From Paenirhizobium naphthalenivorans (lineage in GTDB: Bacteria > Pseudomonadota > Alphaproteobacteria > Rhizobiales > Rhizobiaceae), in assembly GCF_007992095.1 (NCBI RefSeq), contig NZ_BJZP01000003.1:186001-250000 (forward strand): a stretch of DNA of 64,000 nt. Reading direction: 5' to 3'. Below, one piece after another: positions 56,486-64,000 of the stretch (positions are counted from its first letter, which is position 1; every line of letters begins with the position of its first letter). The notes below the pieces were generated by a model, which was given only the letters and a program-made list of their open reading frames with translations, ran no database searches and was not told the origin of the DNA. Position numbers and translations under genes: made by a program.

Positions 56486-58675
56486 TCAAGCCGCTTTTTC
56501 CTTTGCCCGTCTCGCCAGGTGCGCCACCACGTTCTCGATCATCCGCATGCCGGCATCGCCGCCGAGCGTCATGATCGATTCCGGATGGAATTGCACCGCG
56601 GCCACCGGTTCCTTGGTGTGCTCTATGCCCATGATCGTGCCGTCCTCGCTTTCCGCCGTGATCATGAATTCACGGGCAAGCGTCGCCGGATCGGCGAAGA
56701 TCGAGTGATAACGACCGACCGTCACTTCCTTGCCGAGCCCGGAGAAGACCAAGCCGGGTTCGAGCACGCGGATGCGTGACGGCTTGCCGTGCATCGGCAC
56801 CGCCAGCTGGCGCAACTCCCCGCCATAGGCTTCCGCGAGCGCCTGAAGCCCCAGGCAAACGCCGAAAATCGGCAGATTACGGGCGCGCGCCTTCTTGATC
56901 GTCGCCTTGCAGTCGAAATCCTTGGGTGATCCGGGACCGGGCGACAGCACCACAAGGTCCGGGTCCATCCGGTCGAACACCTCTTCCGGCACCGGTGTGC
57001 GCACGGTCGAAACCTCCGCCCCCGTCTGACGGAAATAGTTGGCGAGCGTATGAACAAAGCTGTCCTCGTGGTCGACCAGCAGAATCTTGACCCCCTGCCC
57101 GACTTTGGCGACACCGCGCTTGGCTTTGCCGTCATTCCCGGTCTTGGCGTCGCGGATCGCCGCGATCATGGCCGATGCTTTCAGTTCGGTCTCGGCCTCT
57201 TCCTCTTCGGGAATAGAATCGTTCAGCAACGTCGCGCCGGCCCGCACCTCGGCAATGCCGTCCTTGATGCGCACGGTGCGCAGCGTCAGCCCGGTGTTCA
57301 TGTCGCCGTTGAAGCCGACCATGCCGATCGCCCCGCCATACCAGGCGCGCGGGCTCCTCTCATGCGCCTCGATGAAACGCATCGCCCAGAGTTTTGGCGC
57401 GCCGGTGACGGTGACGGCCCAGGCGTGGGACAGGAAACCGTCGAACGCGTCCATGCCATCGCGCAGGCGGCCTTCGATATGGTCGACGGTGTGGATCAGG
57501 CGCGAATACATCTCGATCTGCCGACGGCCGATGACCTTGACCGAGCCCGGCTCGCAAACCCGGCTCTTGTCGTTGCGATCGACGTCCGAGCACATGGTCA
57601 GTTCGCTCTCGTCCTTCTTGGAGTTCAGCAGCTTCAGAATCTGCTCGCTATCGGCAATCGGATCGTCGCCGCGCTTGATGGTGCCAGAGATCGGGCAGGT
57701 CTCGATGCGCCGGCCCGAGACGCGCACGAACATTTCCGGCGAGGCGCCGACCAGATACTCCTGATGGCCGAGATTGATGAAAAAGGAATAGGGCGACGGA
57801 TTGATTTCCTTCAGCCGCTTGGAAATCTCCGACGGCTTGCTGTCGCAACGTTCCATGAACTTCTGGCCCGGCACCACCTCGAACAGGTCGCCTCGACGGA
57901 AGCTCTCCTTGGCCTTGACGACCAGATCGGCATATTCCCCCGGACGGTGATCGCCGCGCGGCGGGATCGTCTCGGTGTGCTTGAAGGGTTCCGGCGCGAT
58001 TTCGCCCGACTTGTCCCGGGTCGTCAGGCCCCCCTTGGCGAAATCGTAGCGGTCGATCCAGGCCTTGGCCGAATAGTGATCGACGACGAGGATCTCGTCC
58101 GGCAGGAAGAGGACCATGTCGCGCTGATCTTCAGGCCGCTCGAGCGACAGCTTGATCGCGTCGAACTGGAAGGCGAGATCATAGCCGAAGGCGCCAAACA
58201 GGCCGATCGAGGAATCCGCGTCAGAATGGAAGAGATCGGTAACAGCCCGGAGAATGGTGAAAACTGTCGGGATCTTCGAGCGCTCCTCCTCGGTGAACAC
58301 CCGGTCCGGCTCATTGACGGCAAGGTCGAGACGTCGCGCCGTGCGCGCTCCAAGCGTCAGGTCGGCGACAGTCGCCAGCTTGTCGGCGATGAGCGACAGA
58401 AGCACCTCGCCGCGCTCGTTGTAGGCTTCGATCCAGGCCTTGCGGCCGAAGCAGGAAATGCCGAGCGGCGGGTCGATGATGGCGGTGTCCCAGCGGGTGT
58501 AGCGACCGGGGTATTCGTAGTTCGAGGAGAACACCGCGCCACGCCGCTCGTCGAGCCGATCGATATAGCTCGAGATGGCATCGGCGTATGGCGTCGGTCG
58601 CCGCGCGCGCGTGACCGTGATCCCGCCACGCGTCTCGTAGGTTTCTCCGCCATCGTCCCGAATGATCGTCGCCAT
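56486..58675 (-). CDS. trpE(G): Anthranilate synthase, fused TrpE-TrpG
   Basis: 729 residues in one chain: TrpE synthase part (about 1-510, with [65 protein letters not shown]) and glutamine amidotransferase part (about 530-729, [10 protein letters not shown], catalytic Cys in [20 protein letters not shown]). It makes anthranilate from chorismate and glutamine, the first tryptophan step. The fused form is characteristic of Rhizobiaceae. It is controlled by the upstream Trp leader and terminator. Confidence 0.97.
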   Translation of the reverse strand: MATIIRDDGGETYETRGGITVTRARRPTPYADAISSYIDRLDERRGAVFSSNYEYPGRYTRWDTAIIDPPLGISCFGRKAWIEAYNERGEVLLSLIADKLATVADLTLGARTARRLDLAVNEPDRVFTEEERSKIPTVFTILRAVTDLFHSDADSSIGLFGAFGYDLAFQFDAIKLSLERPEDQRDMVLFLPDEILVVDHYSAKAWIDRYDFAKGGLTTRDKSGEIAPEPFKHTETIPPRGDHRPGEYADLVVKAKESFRRGDLFEVVPGQKFMERCDSKPSEISKRLKEINPSPYSFFINLGHQEYLVGASPEMFVRVSGRRIETCPISGTIKRGDDPIADSEQILKLLNSKKDESELTMCSDVDRNDKSRVCEPGSVKVIGRRQIEMYSRLIHTVDHIEGRLRDGMDAFDGFLSHAWAVTVTGAPKLWAMRFIEAHERSPRAWYGGAIGMVGFNGDMNTGLTLRTVRIKDGIAEVRAGATLLNDSIPEEEEAETELKASAMIAAIRDAKTGNDGKAKRGVAKVGQGVKILLVDHEDSFVHTLANYFRQTGAEVSTVRTPVPEEVFDRMDPDLVVLSPGPGSPKDFDCKATIKKARARNLPIFGVCLGLQALAEAYGGELRQLAVPMHGKPSRIRVLEPGLVFSGLGKEVTVGRYHSIFADPATLAREFMITAESEDGTIMGIEHTKEPVAAVQFHPESIMTLGGDAGMRMIENVVAHLARRAKEKAA

Positions 58676-58722
58676 GCTTCCGTTTCTCCGTCTCTCAAGG
58701 CCCGGGTCCAGGCGCCTGAATA

Positions 58723-58757
58723 CAAAAAAGCCGCCTCAGGTTTTCCGGGCGGCTTTG
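58723..58757 (-). terminator. trp attenuator terminator
   Basis: Minus-strand stem AAAGCCGCC / GGCGGC with a loop around CGGAAAACCTGA, followed by TTTTTTG, between trpL and trpE. Position and U-run fit the terminator arm of the attenuator. Confidence 0.85.
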
Positions 58758-58795
58758 GGGTCACTTGTCTTAGGACATGACTGGTCAAGGCCGCG

Positions 58796-58840
58796 TTAGC
58801 GTGCCCACCACCAGTTACCCATGTTCATCGACTTGATCAT
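58796..58840 (-). CDS. trpL: Tryptophan leader peptide
   Basis: 14-residue peptide MIKSMNMGNWWWAR with three consecutive Trp codons (TGG TGG TGG) just before the end, as expected for ribosome-sensing attenuation of trpE. The ATG at 58840 follows 8 bases after the -10 box, so the transcript probably begins at the start codon; the Sinorhizobium meliloti trpL is known to be leaderless. Two further in-frame ATGs at 58828 and 58822 are possible. Confidence 0.92.
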   Translation of the reverse strand: MIKSMNMGNWWWAR

Positions 58841-58848
58841 GGGGCGAT

Positions 58849-58877
58849 TTAATAGCGTGGGCCGCTTTTCCACGCAA
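58849..58877 (-). promoter_or_regulatory. Promoter of trpL and trpE(G)
   Basis: -35 TTGCGT (58877-58872) and -10 TATTAA (58854-58849) with a 17-base spacer, directly before the leader start codon. Confidence 0.75.
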
Positions 58878-59009
58878 CGGGATTTTCCGCCCCGGGGCCG
58901 ATTTTATGGCCGAACGCCCGCGTAAAGCCACGCCAGCCTGCGGCCGTGCGGCAACCTTCTGCCAAGCTTTGCGTTAACAGGGGTCCCCTACCCATAGAAA
59001 GGCTAACCA

Positions 59010-59717
59010 ATGGCACTTCGAATCGCCGCCGCCACCTTAAGCCTTTTCCTCCTCGTCGGAGCCGGCCTACCGGAGAAAGGTCCCCAGCCCGCAGGCAAAC
59101 CGGCGACCTTGTTGCAGCCACAGCCGTCCGCACCGCGAGACGTCATCGAGCCGGAAGACGCCGCCGCCTTCGAGAGCTGCGGCAAGGCCTTGGCCGGGAT
59201 TGGCGCGGTTTTCGAGCCGATGTCGCGGATCGACGATGGGGAGGGCTGCGGCATCGACAAGCCGATCAGCGTGACCAGCATCCTGCCCGGCGTTGACCTG
59301 GTGCCGCAAGGCATCATGCGCTGCGAAACCGCGCTCCATCTGGCGCAATGGCTGAAAACCATCGTCATCCCGGCCGCAGAGCTGTCGTTGCCGGATCAGG
59401 GCAGGCTGATAACCGTCAACCAAGCCTCCACCTATATCTGCCGCAAGCGCAACAGCGCCGATGCTGGCAAGATCTCGGAACATGCCCGTGGCAATGCCGT
59501 AGACATTGCCAGACTGCGGTTTGAAAAGGGTCATGTGCCGATGGCGACCGTCGGCCAGGAGGACGCCACCTTGCAGGCTGCGTTCCAGCGCAGCCTGAAT
59601 GCCACCGCCTGTCTTTATTTCCCCACGGTCCTGTCACCCGGTAGCGACAGCACCCATCAGGATCACCTGCATCTCGACATCCTCCAGCGCAACGGCGATT
59701 TCCGCTATTGTCGCTGA
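59010..59717 (+). CDS. Extensin-like C-terminal domain protein, exported
   Basis: 235 residues: a signal-peptide-like hydrophobic N-terminus (IAAATLSLFLLVGAG), a Pro-rich spacer, then an extensin-like domain with the pattern SEHARGNAVDI and HQDHLHLDI, similar to zinc-binding D,D-carboxypeptidase-type folds. Cys residues in ICRKRNS and CLYFP are also conserved-looking. Likely periplasmic, possibly acting on peptidoglycan; activity is inferred only from the fold. Confidence 0.82.
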   Translation: MALRIAAATLSLFLLVGAGLPEKGPQPAGKPATLLQPQPSAPRDVIEPEDAAAFESCGKALAGIGAVFEPMSRIDDGEGCGIDKPISVTSILPGVDLVPQGIMRCETALHLAQWLKTIVIPAAELSLPDQGRLITVNQASTYICRKRNSADAGKISEHARGNAVDIARLRFEKGHVPMATVGQEDATLQAAFQRSLNATACLYFPTVLSPGSDSTHQDHLHLDILQRNGDFRYCR

Positions 59718-59781
59718 GCCGGAAAAACAGAAGGCGGCGCCTGTGCCGCGCCGCCTCCCATTTCCGGACCGATGCCGTCGA

Positions 59782-61965
59782 TCAGAATTTTTGGGTCACC
59801 GAAAATTTGAAGTAACGGCCGGCTTGCGAATAAAGCTCGGAGGCATTGGCGACGTCCTTCACCTCGAGCGCGTCGAAGTAGGTCTTGTCGAAGACGTTGT
59901 AAACGCCCGCCTGGACACGAAGCCCCTGCACCTGCTCCGGCTCCCACCAGCCCGTCAGGTTGACGATGCCGTAGCCCGCCGGCTTGCTGCTCGCGGTGGA
60001 ATCCTCGTCCACCGCCGCCGCTGCGATCAGGCTGACGTCGGTTCCCCAGTTTTCCGTCTCGTAACCCAGTCCGATGATCGCCTTGAGAGGCGGCACGGAT
60101 CCGAGCACCTCGTTGGAGTCGAGATCCTCGCCATAGGCATAGGCGACGGAGCCATGCGCGCTGAAACCATTGGCGAACTTCTTCTGAGCCCGCACCTCGA
60201 CACCGGAGATCCGGACATTGCCGCGGTTGAAGAACTCGAAACTGCCGAGCATGTAGCCGGCCAAGGGCACCGTAGCGGTGTCGATGAAGTCCTTGTAGCG
60301 CGTGGTGAATGCCGTCACCCGGCCACCGAAGTCCTCGTCGCCGAGGTTCGCGCCGACCTCGAAGCCGTAACTGCTTTCGGCTTCGAGGTCCGGATTGCCG
60401 ACCTGCCGGTAGAGCGGCCCGTTGTCAAAGTTGGAATAGAGCTGGGAAACGTTAGGCGCCTTGAAGCCGGTGGCAAACTGCGTGAACAGTTCGACGTCGG
60501 GACGTGCCTGCCAGCCGGCGCGAAGCTTGGGCGACAGCGCCCAGTCGGACTGGCCGTCGGGCAGCCCTGAATAGCCGCTGTTGTTCTCATAGCCCGCGGT
60601 CTCCTGCGGATCGTAGTCGTACCAGTCGAAGCGCAGGCCGGGCGTCAGCGAAAAGCCGCTCGAACCGATCTCGATCCGGTCCTCGGCATAAAGGCCGATC
60701 CTCTTCGAGTCCGTTTCCGGCATGTCGGCCTGGTTGTTGTGGAAGTAAGCGCAGGTCGGGACGTAGGTGACATCGCAGCTATCCTCGCCCCTGGCAAACT
60801 GGGTCGTGGTGGCGAAACTCAGATCCGTACCGATAGTCAGCCTGTGCTGTAGCATGCCGGTGGCGAAATCGCTGTAGATATAGCCGGCGAAGCCGAAAGC
60901 CTCCTCCTCGTTGGTGCTGATGCGGCTGTAGTCGCCGATCGGCGCGGTGTTGCGGTAGCCGTCAGTGCCTTCCTTGCGCTCGGTCTTTTGCCAATAGAGC
61001 GTGGCGAAGGCCGCGTCGATCAGGCTGTCCTCGGCGATCGCCTCATAGCGATAGTCGAGCGAGACGCGGTTGCGGGTATTGTCTGAAATCTCGTCGTAAT
61101 TGTCCTTGGCGTAGGTACTGCCTTGGGTACCTTTCAGGTTCGTCGTCGAATCGAAGTCGTAACGCTCGGCGGTGATGCCTATCTGGTGGCCGCCTTCGAG
61201 GTCCTGGCGGATCTTGAACAGCACGTTCGTCTTGTCGTAGTCCTCCGGATTGGCTTCGGTGCGGGTCGAACCATAGCCGCCGACATCGCCCCCGGTCTCC
61301 TGCTCGTGACCTTTCTTGTAGCTGCCCTGCAAGAGGACGGACGTATTGTCGACCTTCTTGGCGACCGCCAGCGAACCACCGAACGACTGGTCGGAGCTGT
61401 CATAAGTCGTCTTGGCAACACCGCCAAAGTCCTTGCCTTCGCCGATCAGGTCTTCCGGCTCCAGTGTCCGTAGCAACACGGCACCGCCGAGCGCGCCGGA
61501 ACCGGCCCGGCTCGAATCCGCTCCCCGCAGGATATCGATGGAGGAAAGCGACGAGAAATCATAGCTGTTCGCGCCCCCAAAGGAGCTGCGCACCAGGTCG
61601 GAGAGATAGGGGATCGGAATGCCGTCGATGGTCGTCAGCACGCGATCGTCTTCCAGGCCACGGATGTTGACGCTCTGCGTCGCCTCGACAAAGGTGACGC
61701 CCGGCTCGGTCGTATTGCCGAGGTCCTCGAGACTATCGATCTCCTTCTTGGCGATGTCGTCTTGCGTTGTCTGCGTGGCGAGCGGCGTGTCCGCGACAGA
61801 TCCTTGGGCTACGCGCTTCCCCTTGACAACGATGGTCTCGAGCTGGGTGTCGCCAGCAGCGGAGCCGGAAGCGTCTGCCTGCTGGGCAAGGGCGGAAAAT
61901 CCGGGCGCAACGGCAACCAGCGCCGTGCAGGTAAGAAGAAGTGGTCTGAAATGCCGAACGACCAT
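59782..61965 (-). CDS. TonB-dependent heme/hemoglobin receptor
   Basis: 727-residue outer-membrane receptor. Signal peptide ends at SALAQ (about 28), TonB box ETIVVKG, plug domain with SVNIRGLEDDRVLTTIDGIPIP, and a 22-strand barrel with the heme-receptor FRAP/NPNL region (here FKAPNVSQLYSNF and GNPDLEAESSYG). It ends in a terminal Phe. It probably imports heme in iron shortage, like ShmR/HmuR of rhizobia. The upstream region carries two RirA-type boxes. No hmuTUV genes are in the window. Confidence 0.92.
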   Translation of the reverse strand: MVVRHFRPLLLTCTALVAVAPGFSALAQQADASGSAAGDTQLETIVVKGKRVAQGSVADTPLATQTTQDDIAKKEIDSLEDLGNTTEPGVTFVEATQSVNIRGLEDDRVLTTIDGIPIPYLSDLVRSSFGGANSYDFSSLSSIDILRGADSSRAGSGALGGAVLLRTLEPEDLIGEGKDFGGVAKTTYDSSDQSFGGSLAVAKKVDNTSVLLQGSYKKGHEQETGGDVGGYGSTRTEANPEDYDKTNVLFKIRQDLEGGHQIGITAERYDFDSTTNLKGTQGSTYAKDNYDEISDNTRNRVSLDYRYEAIAEDSLIDAAFATLYWQKTERKEGTDGYRNTAPIGDYSRISTNEEEAFGFAGYIYSDFATGMLQHRLTIGTDLSFATTTQFARGEDSCDVTYVPTCAYFHNNQADMPETDSKRIGLYAEDRIEIGSSGFSLTPGLRFDWYDYDPQETAGYENNSGYSGLPDGQSDWALSPKLRAGWQARPDVELFTQFATGFKAPNVSQLYSNFDNGPLYRQVGNPDLEAESSYGFEVGANLGDEDFGGRVTAFTTRYKDFIDTATVPLAGYMLGSFEFFNRGNVRISGVEVRAQKKFANGFSAHGSVAYAYGEDLDSNEVLGSVPPLKAIIGLGYETENWGTDVSLIAAAAVDEDSTASSKPAGYGIVNLTGWWEPEQVQGLRVQAGVYNVFDKTYFDALEVKDVANASELYSQAGRYFKFSVTQKF

Positions 61966-62056
61966 GGGAAATACGTCCTTTCACCGGCAAAGCCCTACCG
62001 TCCCCGAAAGCGCCGAGCGCATCGAGCAAAGCCGATCTAGTTGATGTCAAAATCTG

Positions 62057-62077
62057 GGCGGGCAGCTGTTGCCCGCC
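62057..62077 (-). promoter_or_regulatory. Hairpin in the 5' leader of the heme receptor
   Basis: Perfect 8-bp stem GGCGGGCA / TGCCCGCC with a 5-base loop, about 90 bases before the start codon and followed on the minus strand by CAGATTTTG. Terminator-like but with only a short U-run. Confidence 0.45.
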
Positions 62078-62100
62078 TCACTTATGTCACCTAATAAACA

Positions 62101-62115
62101 TGATGATTTTAGTCA
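62101..62115. promoter_or_regulatory. RirA iron box 1
   Basis: TGA-TGATTTTAG-TCA matches the TGA-N9-TCA consensus of the rhizobial iron regulator RirA, 136 bases upstream of the heme-receptor start codon. Confidence 0.65.
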
Positions 62116-62125
62116 ACAATACATA

Positions 62126-62144
62126 CATGATTATTTTAATCATG
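62126..62144. promoter_or_regulatory. RirA iron box 2, inside a perfect palindrome
   Basis: CATGATTA-TTT-TAATCATG is a perfect 19-base palindrome containing TGA-N9-TCA (62128-62142). It lies 27 bases from box 1, spacing of about 2.5 helix turns. Confidence 0.7.
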
Positions 62145-62249
62145 ATTTTGCAATCAGCGCGACGGTGTAAAATGGCAACACAAGGATCGGCAGTCAGGCG
62201 GCTCGCGATGCTTGCCGCGCTCGCCGGCCGTGTCGAGGAAATCCCCCGC

Positions 62250-63929
62250 CTAGAACAGGCCCTCGATATACCCCTGCTCGTTAAGTGAGATCCGCTCGGC
62301 GGCCGGCGAGCGCGGCAGGCCGGGCATGGTCATGATCTCGCCGGTGATGGCGACGACAAAGCCCGCGCCGGCCGAAAGCCGCACTTCACGCACATGTACG
62401 ACATGGCCCTCCGGCGCGCCGCGCAGCGTCGGATCGGTCGAGAAGGAATATTGCGTCTTGGCCATGCACACCGGCAAATGTCCGTAGCCCTGCGCCTCCC
62501 ATTGGGCGAGCTGGTCGCGCACCGCCTTGTCGGCGGTAACTTCCGCGGCATGGTAGATCTTCGAGGCCACAGCCTCGATCTTCTCCATCAGCGGCATGGT
62601 ATCCGGGTAAAGCGGCTTGAACGCCGCCTGGCCGGATGCGGCAAGGTCCGCCACCCGGCGCGCCAGTTCCTCGATACCCGCCCCGCCGTCGGCCCAGTGA
62701 CGGCAGATGATCGCATCCACCCCCTCCCCCGCCGCATAGTCCTTGACCGCCGCCACTTCCGCATCGGTATCCGAAGTGAAGTGGTTGATTGCCACGACGA
62801 CCGGCACGCCAAAGCGGCGGACATTGGCGATATGGCGGCCGAGATTGGCACAGCCTCGCGTCAGCGCCTCGACATTCTCGACGCCGAGGTCTTCCTTGCT
62901 CACCCCGCCATTCATCTTCAGCGCCCTGACCGTGGCGACGATCACGGCGGCGGCCGGATTAAGCCCCGCCTTGCGGCACTTGATGTCGAAGAACTTCTCC
63001 GCCCCGAGATCTGCGCCAAAGCCCGCCTCGGTCACGACATAGTCAGCCAGCTTGAGCGCCGTCTTGGTGGCGATCACCGAATTGCAGCCATGGGCGATAT
63101 TGGCGAACGGTCCGCCATGGACGAAGGCCGGATTGTTTTCCAGCGTCTGCACCAGATTGGGCTGCATCGCGTCCTTCAGAAGCACCGTCATCGCCCCATC
63201 GGCCTTGATGTCGCGGGCAAACACCGGACTCTTGTCGCGCCTGTAACCGATGATGATGTCGCCCAGCCGCCGCTCGAGATCGGCAAGATCGGCGGCAAGA
63301 CAAAGGATGGCCATGACCTCGGAGGCCACCGTGATGTCGAAACCGCTTTCGCGTGGATAGCCATTGGCCGGCCCGCCGAGCGAACAGACGATGTCGCGCA
63401 GCGCCCGGTCGTTCATGTCCAGAACGCGTCGCCAGCTGACACGACGGCTGTCGATCCCCTGCTCGTTACCCCAGTGGATGTGGTTATCGATCAGCGCCGA
63501 CAGCAGATTATGCGCCGAGGTGATGGCATGGAAATCGCCGGTGAAGTGCAGGTTGATGTCTTCCATCGGCACGACCTGCGCATAACCGCCGCCAGCCGCT
63601 CCACCCTTGACGCCGAAGCATGGACCGAGCGAGGGCTCGCGGATGCACACCATCGCGTTCTTGCCGATCCGGTTCAGCCCGTCGACGAGCCCGACCGTGG
63701 TGGTCGTCTTGCCCTCACCCGCCGGCGTCGGATTGATCGCCGTCACCAGGATCAGCTTGCCGTCCGGCCGGTCGCCGAGCGAGCGGATGAACTCGGCCGA
63801 GACCTTGGCCTTGTCATGCCCATAGGGCACCAGCTGTTCAGCCGGAATACCGAGCTTGGCACCGATCTCCTGGATCGGCTTCTTCTGCGCCGCCCGGGCG
63901 ATCTCGATGTCGGTCTTGAATTCGCGCAT
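62250..63929 (-). CDS. fhs: Formate-tetrahydrofolate ligase
   Basis: 559-residue enzyme making 10-formyl-tetrahydrofolate from formate, ATP and tetrahydrofolate. P-loop [49 protein letters not shown] segment (here [12 protein letters not shown]) and a C-terminal [15 protein letters not shown] 63929 follows GGGAGAG. It supplies one-carbon units for purines and methyl transfer. Single-gene unit at the window end. Confidence 0.96.
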   Translation of the reverse strand: MREFKTDIEIARAAQKKPIQEIGAKLGIPAEQLVPYGHDKAKVSAEFIRSLGDRPDGKLILVTAINPTPAGEGKTTTTVGLVDGLNRIGKNAMVCIREPSLGPCFGVKGGAAGGGYAQVVPMEDINLHFTGDFHAITSAHNLLSALIDNHIHWGNEQGIDSRRVSWRRVLDMNDRALRDIVCSLGGPANGYPRESGFDITVASEVMAILCLAADLADLERRLGDIIIGYRRDKSPVFARDIKADGAMTVLLKDAMQPNLVQTLENNPAFVHGGPFANIAHGCNSVIATKTALKLADYVVTEAGFGADLGAEKFFDIKCRKAGLNPAAAVIVATVRALKMNGGVSKEDLGVENVEALTRGCANLGRHIANVRRFGVPVVVAINHFTSDTDAEVAAVKDYAAGEGVDAIICRHWADGGAGIEELARRVADLAASGQAAFKPLYPDTMPLMEKIEAVASKIYHAAEVTADKAVRDQLAQWEAQGYGHLPVCMAKTQYSFSTDPTLRGAPEGHVVHVREVRLSAGAGFVVAITGEIMTMPGLPRSPAAERISLNEQGYIEGLF

Positions 63930-64000
63930 GTGCAGCACTCTCCCCTTTGCCCCATCCCGGCTCCTCCGGCCGTACCCCGCCAAGGCTAGGACGGAGATCT

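Noticed and set aside
57050..58780. 576-residue open frame opposite trpE(G) and its leader
   Set aside because: Would run across the trp terminator and conflicts with an unmistakable TrpE-TrpG protein.
62172..62288. 38-residue frame upstream of, and overlapping the end of, fhs; possible HmuP-like peptide
   Set aside because: It overlaps fhs coding sequence, has no ribosome site, and does not show the HemP/HmuP sequence pattern.

Overview
This 64 kb window is chromosomal DNA of an alphaproteobacterium, almost certainly a member of the Rhizobiaceae (the genus cannot be fixed from here). The signs are a high-GC, densely packed genome, a fused trpE(G) gene behind a leaderless-looking Trp leader peptide, tandem RirA-type iron boxes (TGA-N9-TCA) before a heme receptor, a Rhizobium-type flagellin, the carboxynorspermidine route to polyamines, and several 4-nt ATGA gene overlaps. 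I see no rRNA, tRNA, CRISPR array, prophage or insertion sequence. Most of the window is ordinary core genome.

Layout. 1-2.5 kb: start of the cytochrome bc1 operon (petA, petB) and an EEP-fold hydrolase. 2.5-9.7 kb: two paralogous ABC exporters flanking a pair of half-size YdcZ transporters and a chemoreceptor. 10-15.4 kb: trmL, an unusual alpha/beta-hydrolase-like protein with an Ala/Pro/Glu-rich tail, a flagellin gene away from any flagellar cluster, hemF, and two small proteins including a DUF1059 protein. 15.4-18 kb: overlapping operon DUF1285 - Nudix - CCA-adding enzyme, ending in an interleaved set of palindromes. 18.1-25 kb: MoxR ATPase - DUF58 - DUF4159 - glutamine-amidotransferase-like membrane protein operon. 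25-30 kb: an atypical orphan gene, two GNAT enzymes, a glutathione transferase, a Nudix hydrolase, a phosphoesterase and a TetR regulator with its probable operator.

30.1-34.2 kb: an alpha/beta hydrolase directly behind leuA. leuA is preceded by a leucine-rich leader peptide with alternative hairpins and a promoter that places its start codon at about +1. benE follows upstream. 34.4-36.8 kb: carboxynorspermidine decarboxylase and synthase. 37-42.6 kb: a winged-helix-like protein, two exported proteins, a divergent ClpP, an Lrp regulator and a divergent saccharopine dehydrogenase. 42.8-52.6 kb: a GcvT-type FAD dehydrogenase, SelO, a lipoprotein, HupE/UreJ, a GGDEF-EAL protein, and QueF with a CDF metal exporter. 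52.6-56.4 kb: a flavin monooxygenase - hydrolase - short-chain dehydrogenase operon facing a TetR regulator that is broken by a stop codon and a frameshift. 56.4-64 kb: trpE(G) with trpL, an extensin-like protein, a TonB-dependent heme receptor and formate-tetrahydrofolate ligase.

The most notable signals are regulatory: two amino-acid leader peptides (Trp and Leu) built on the same leaderless promoter plan, paired iron boxes before the heme receptor, the interleaved palindromes at the end of the CCA-adding enzyme gene, and the loss of the monooxygenase operon's likely regulator.
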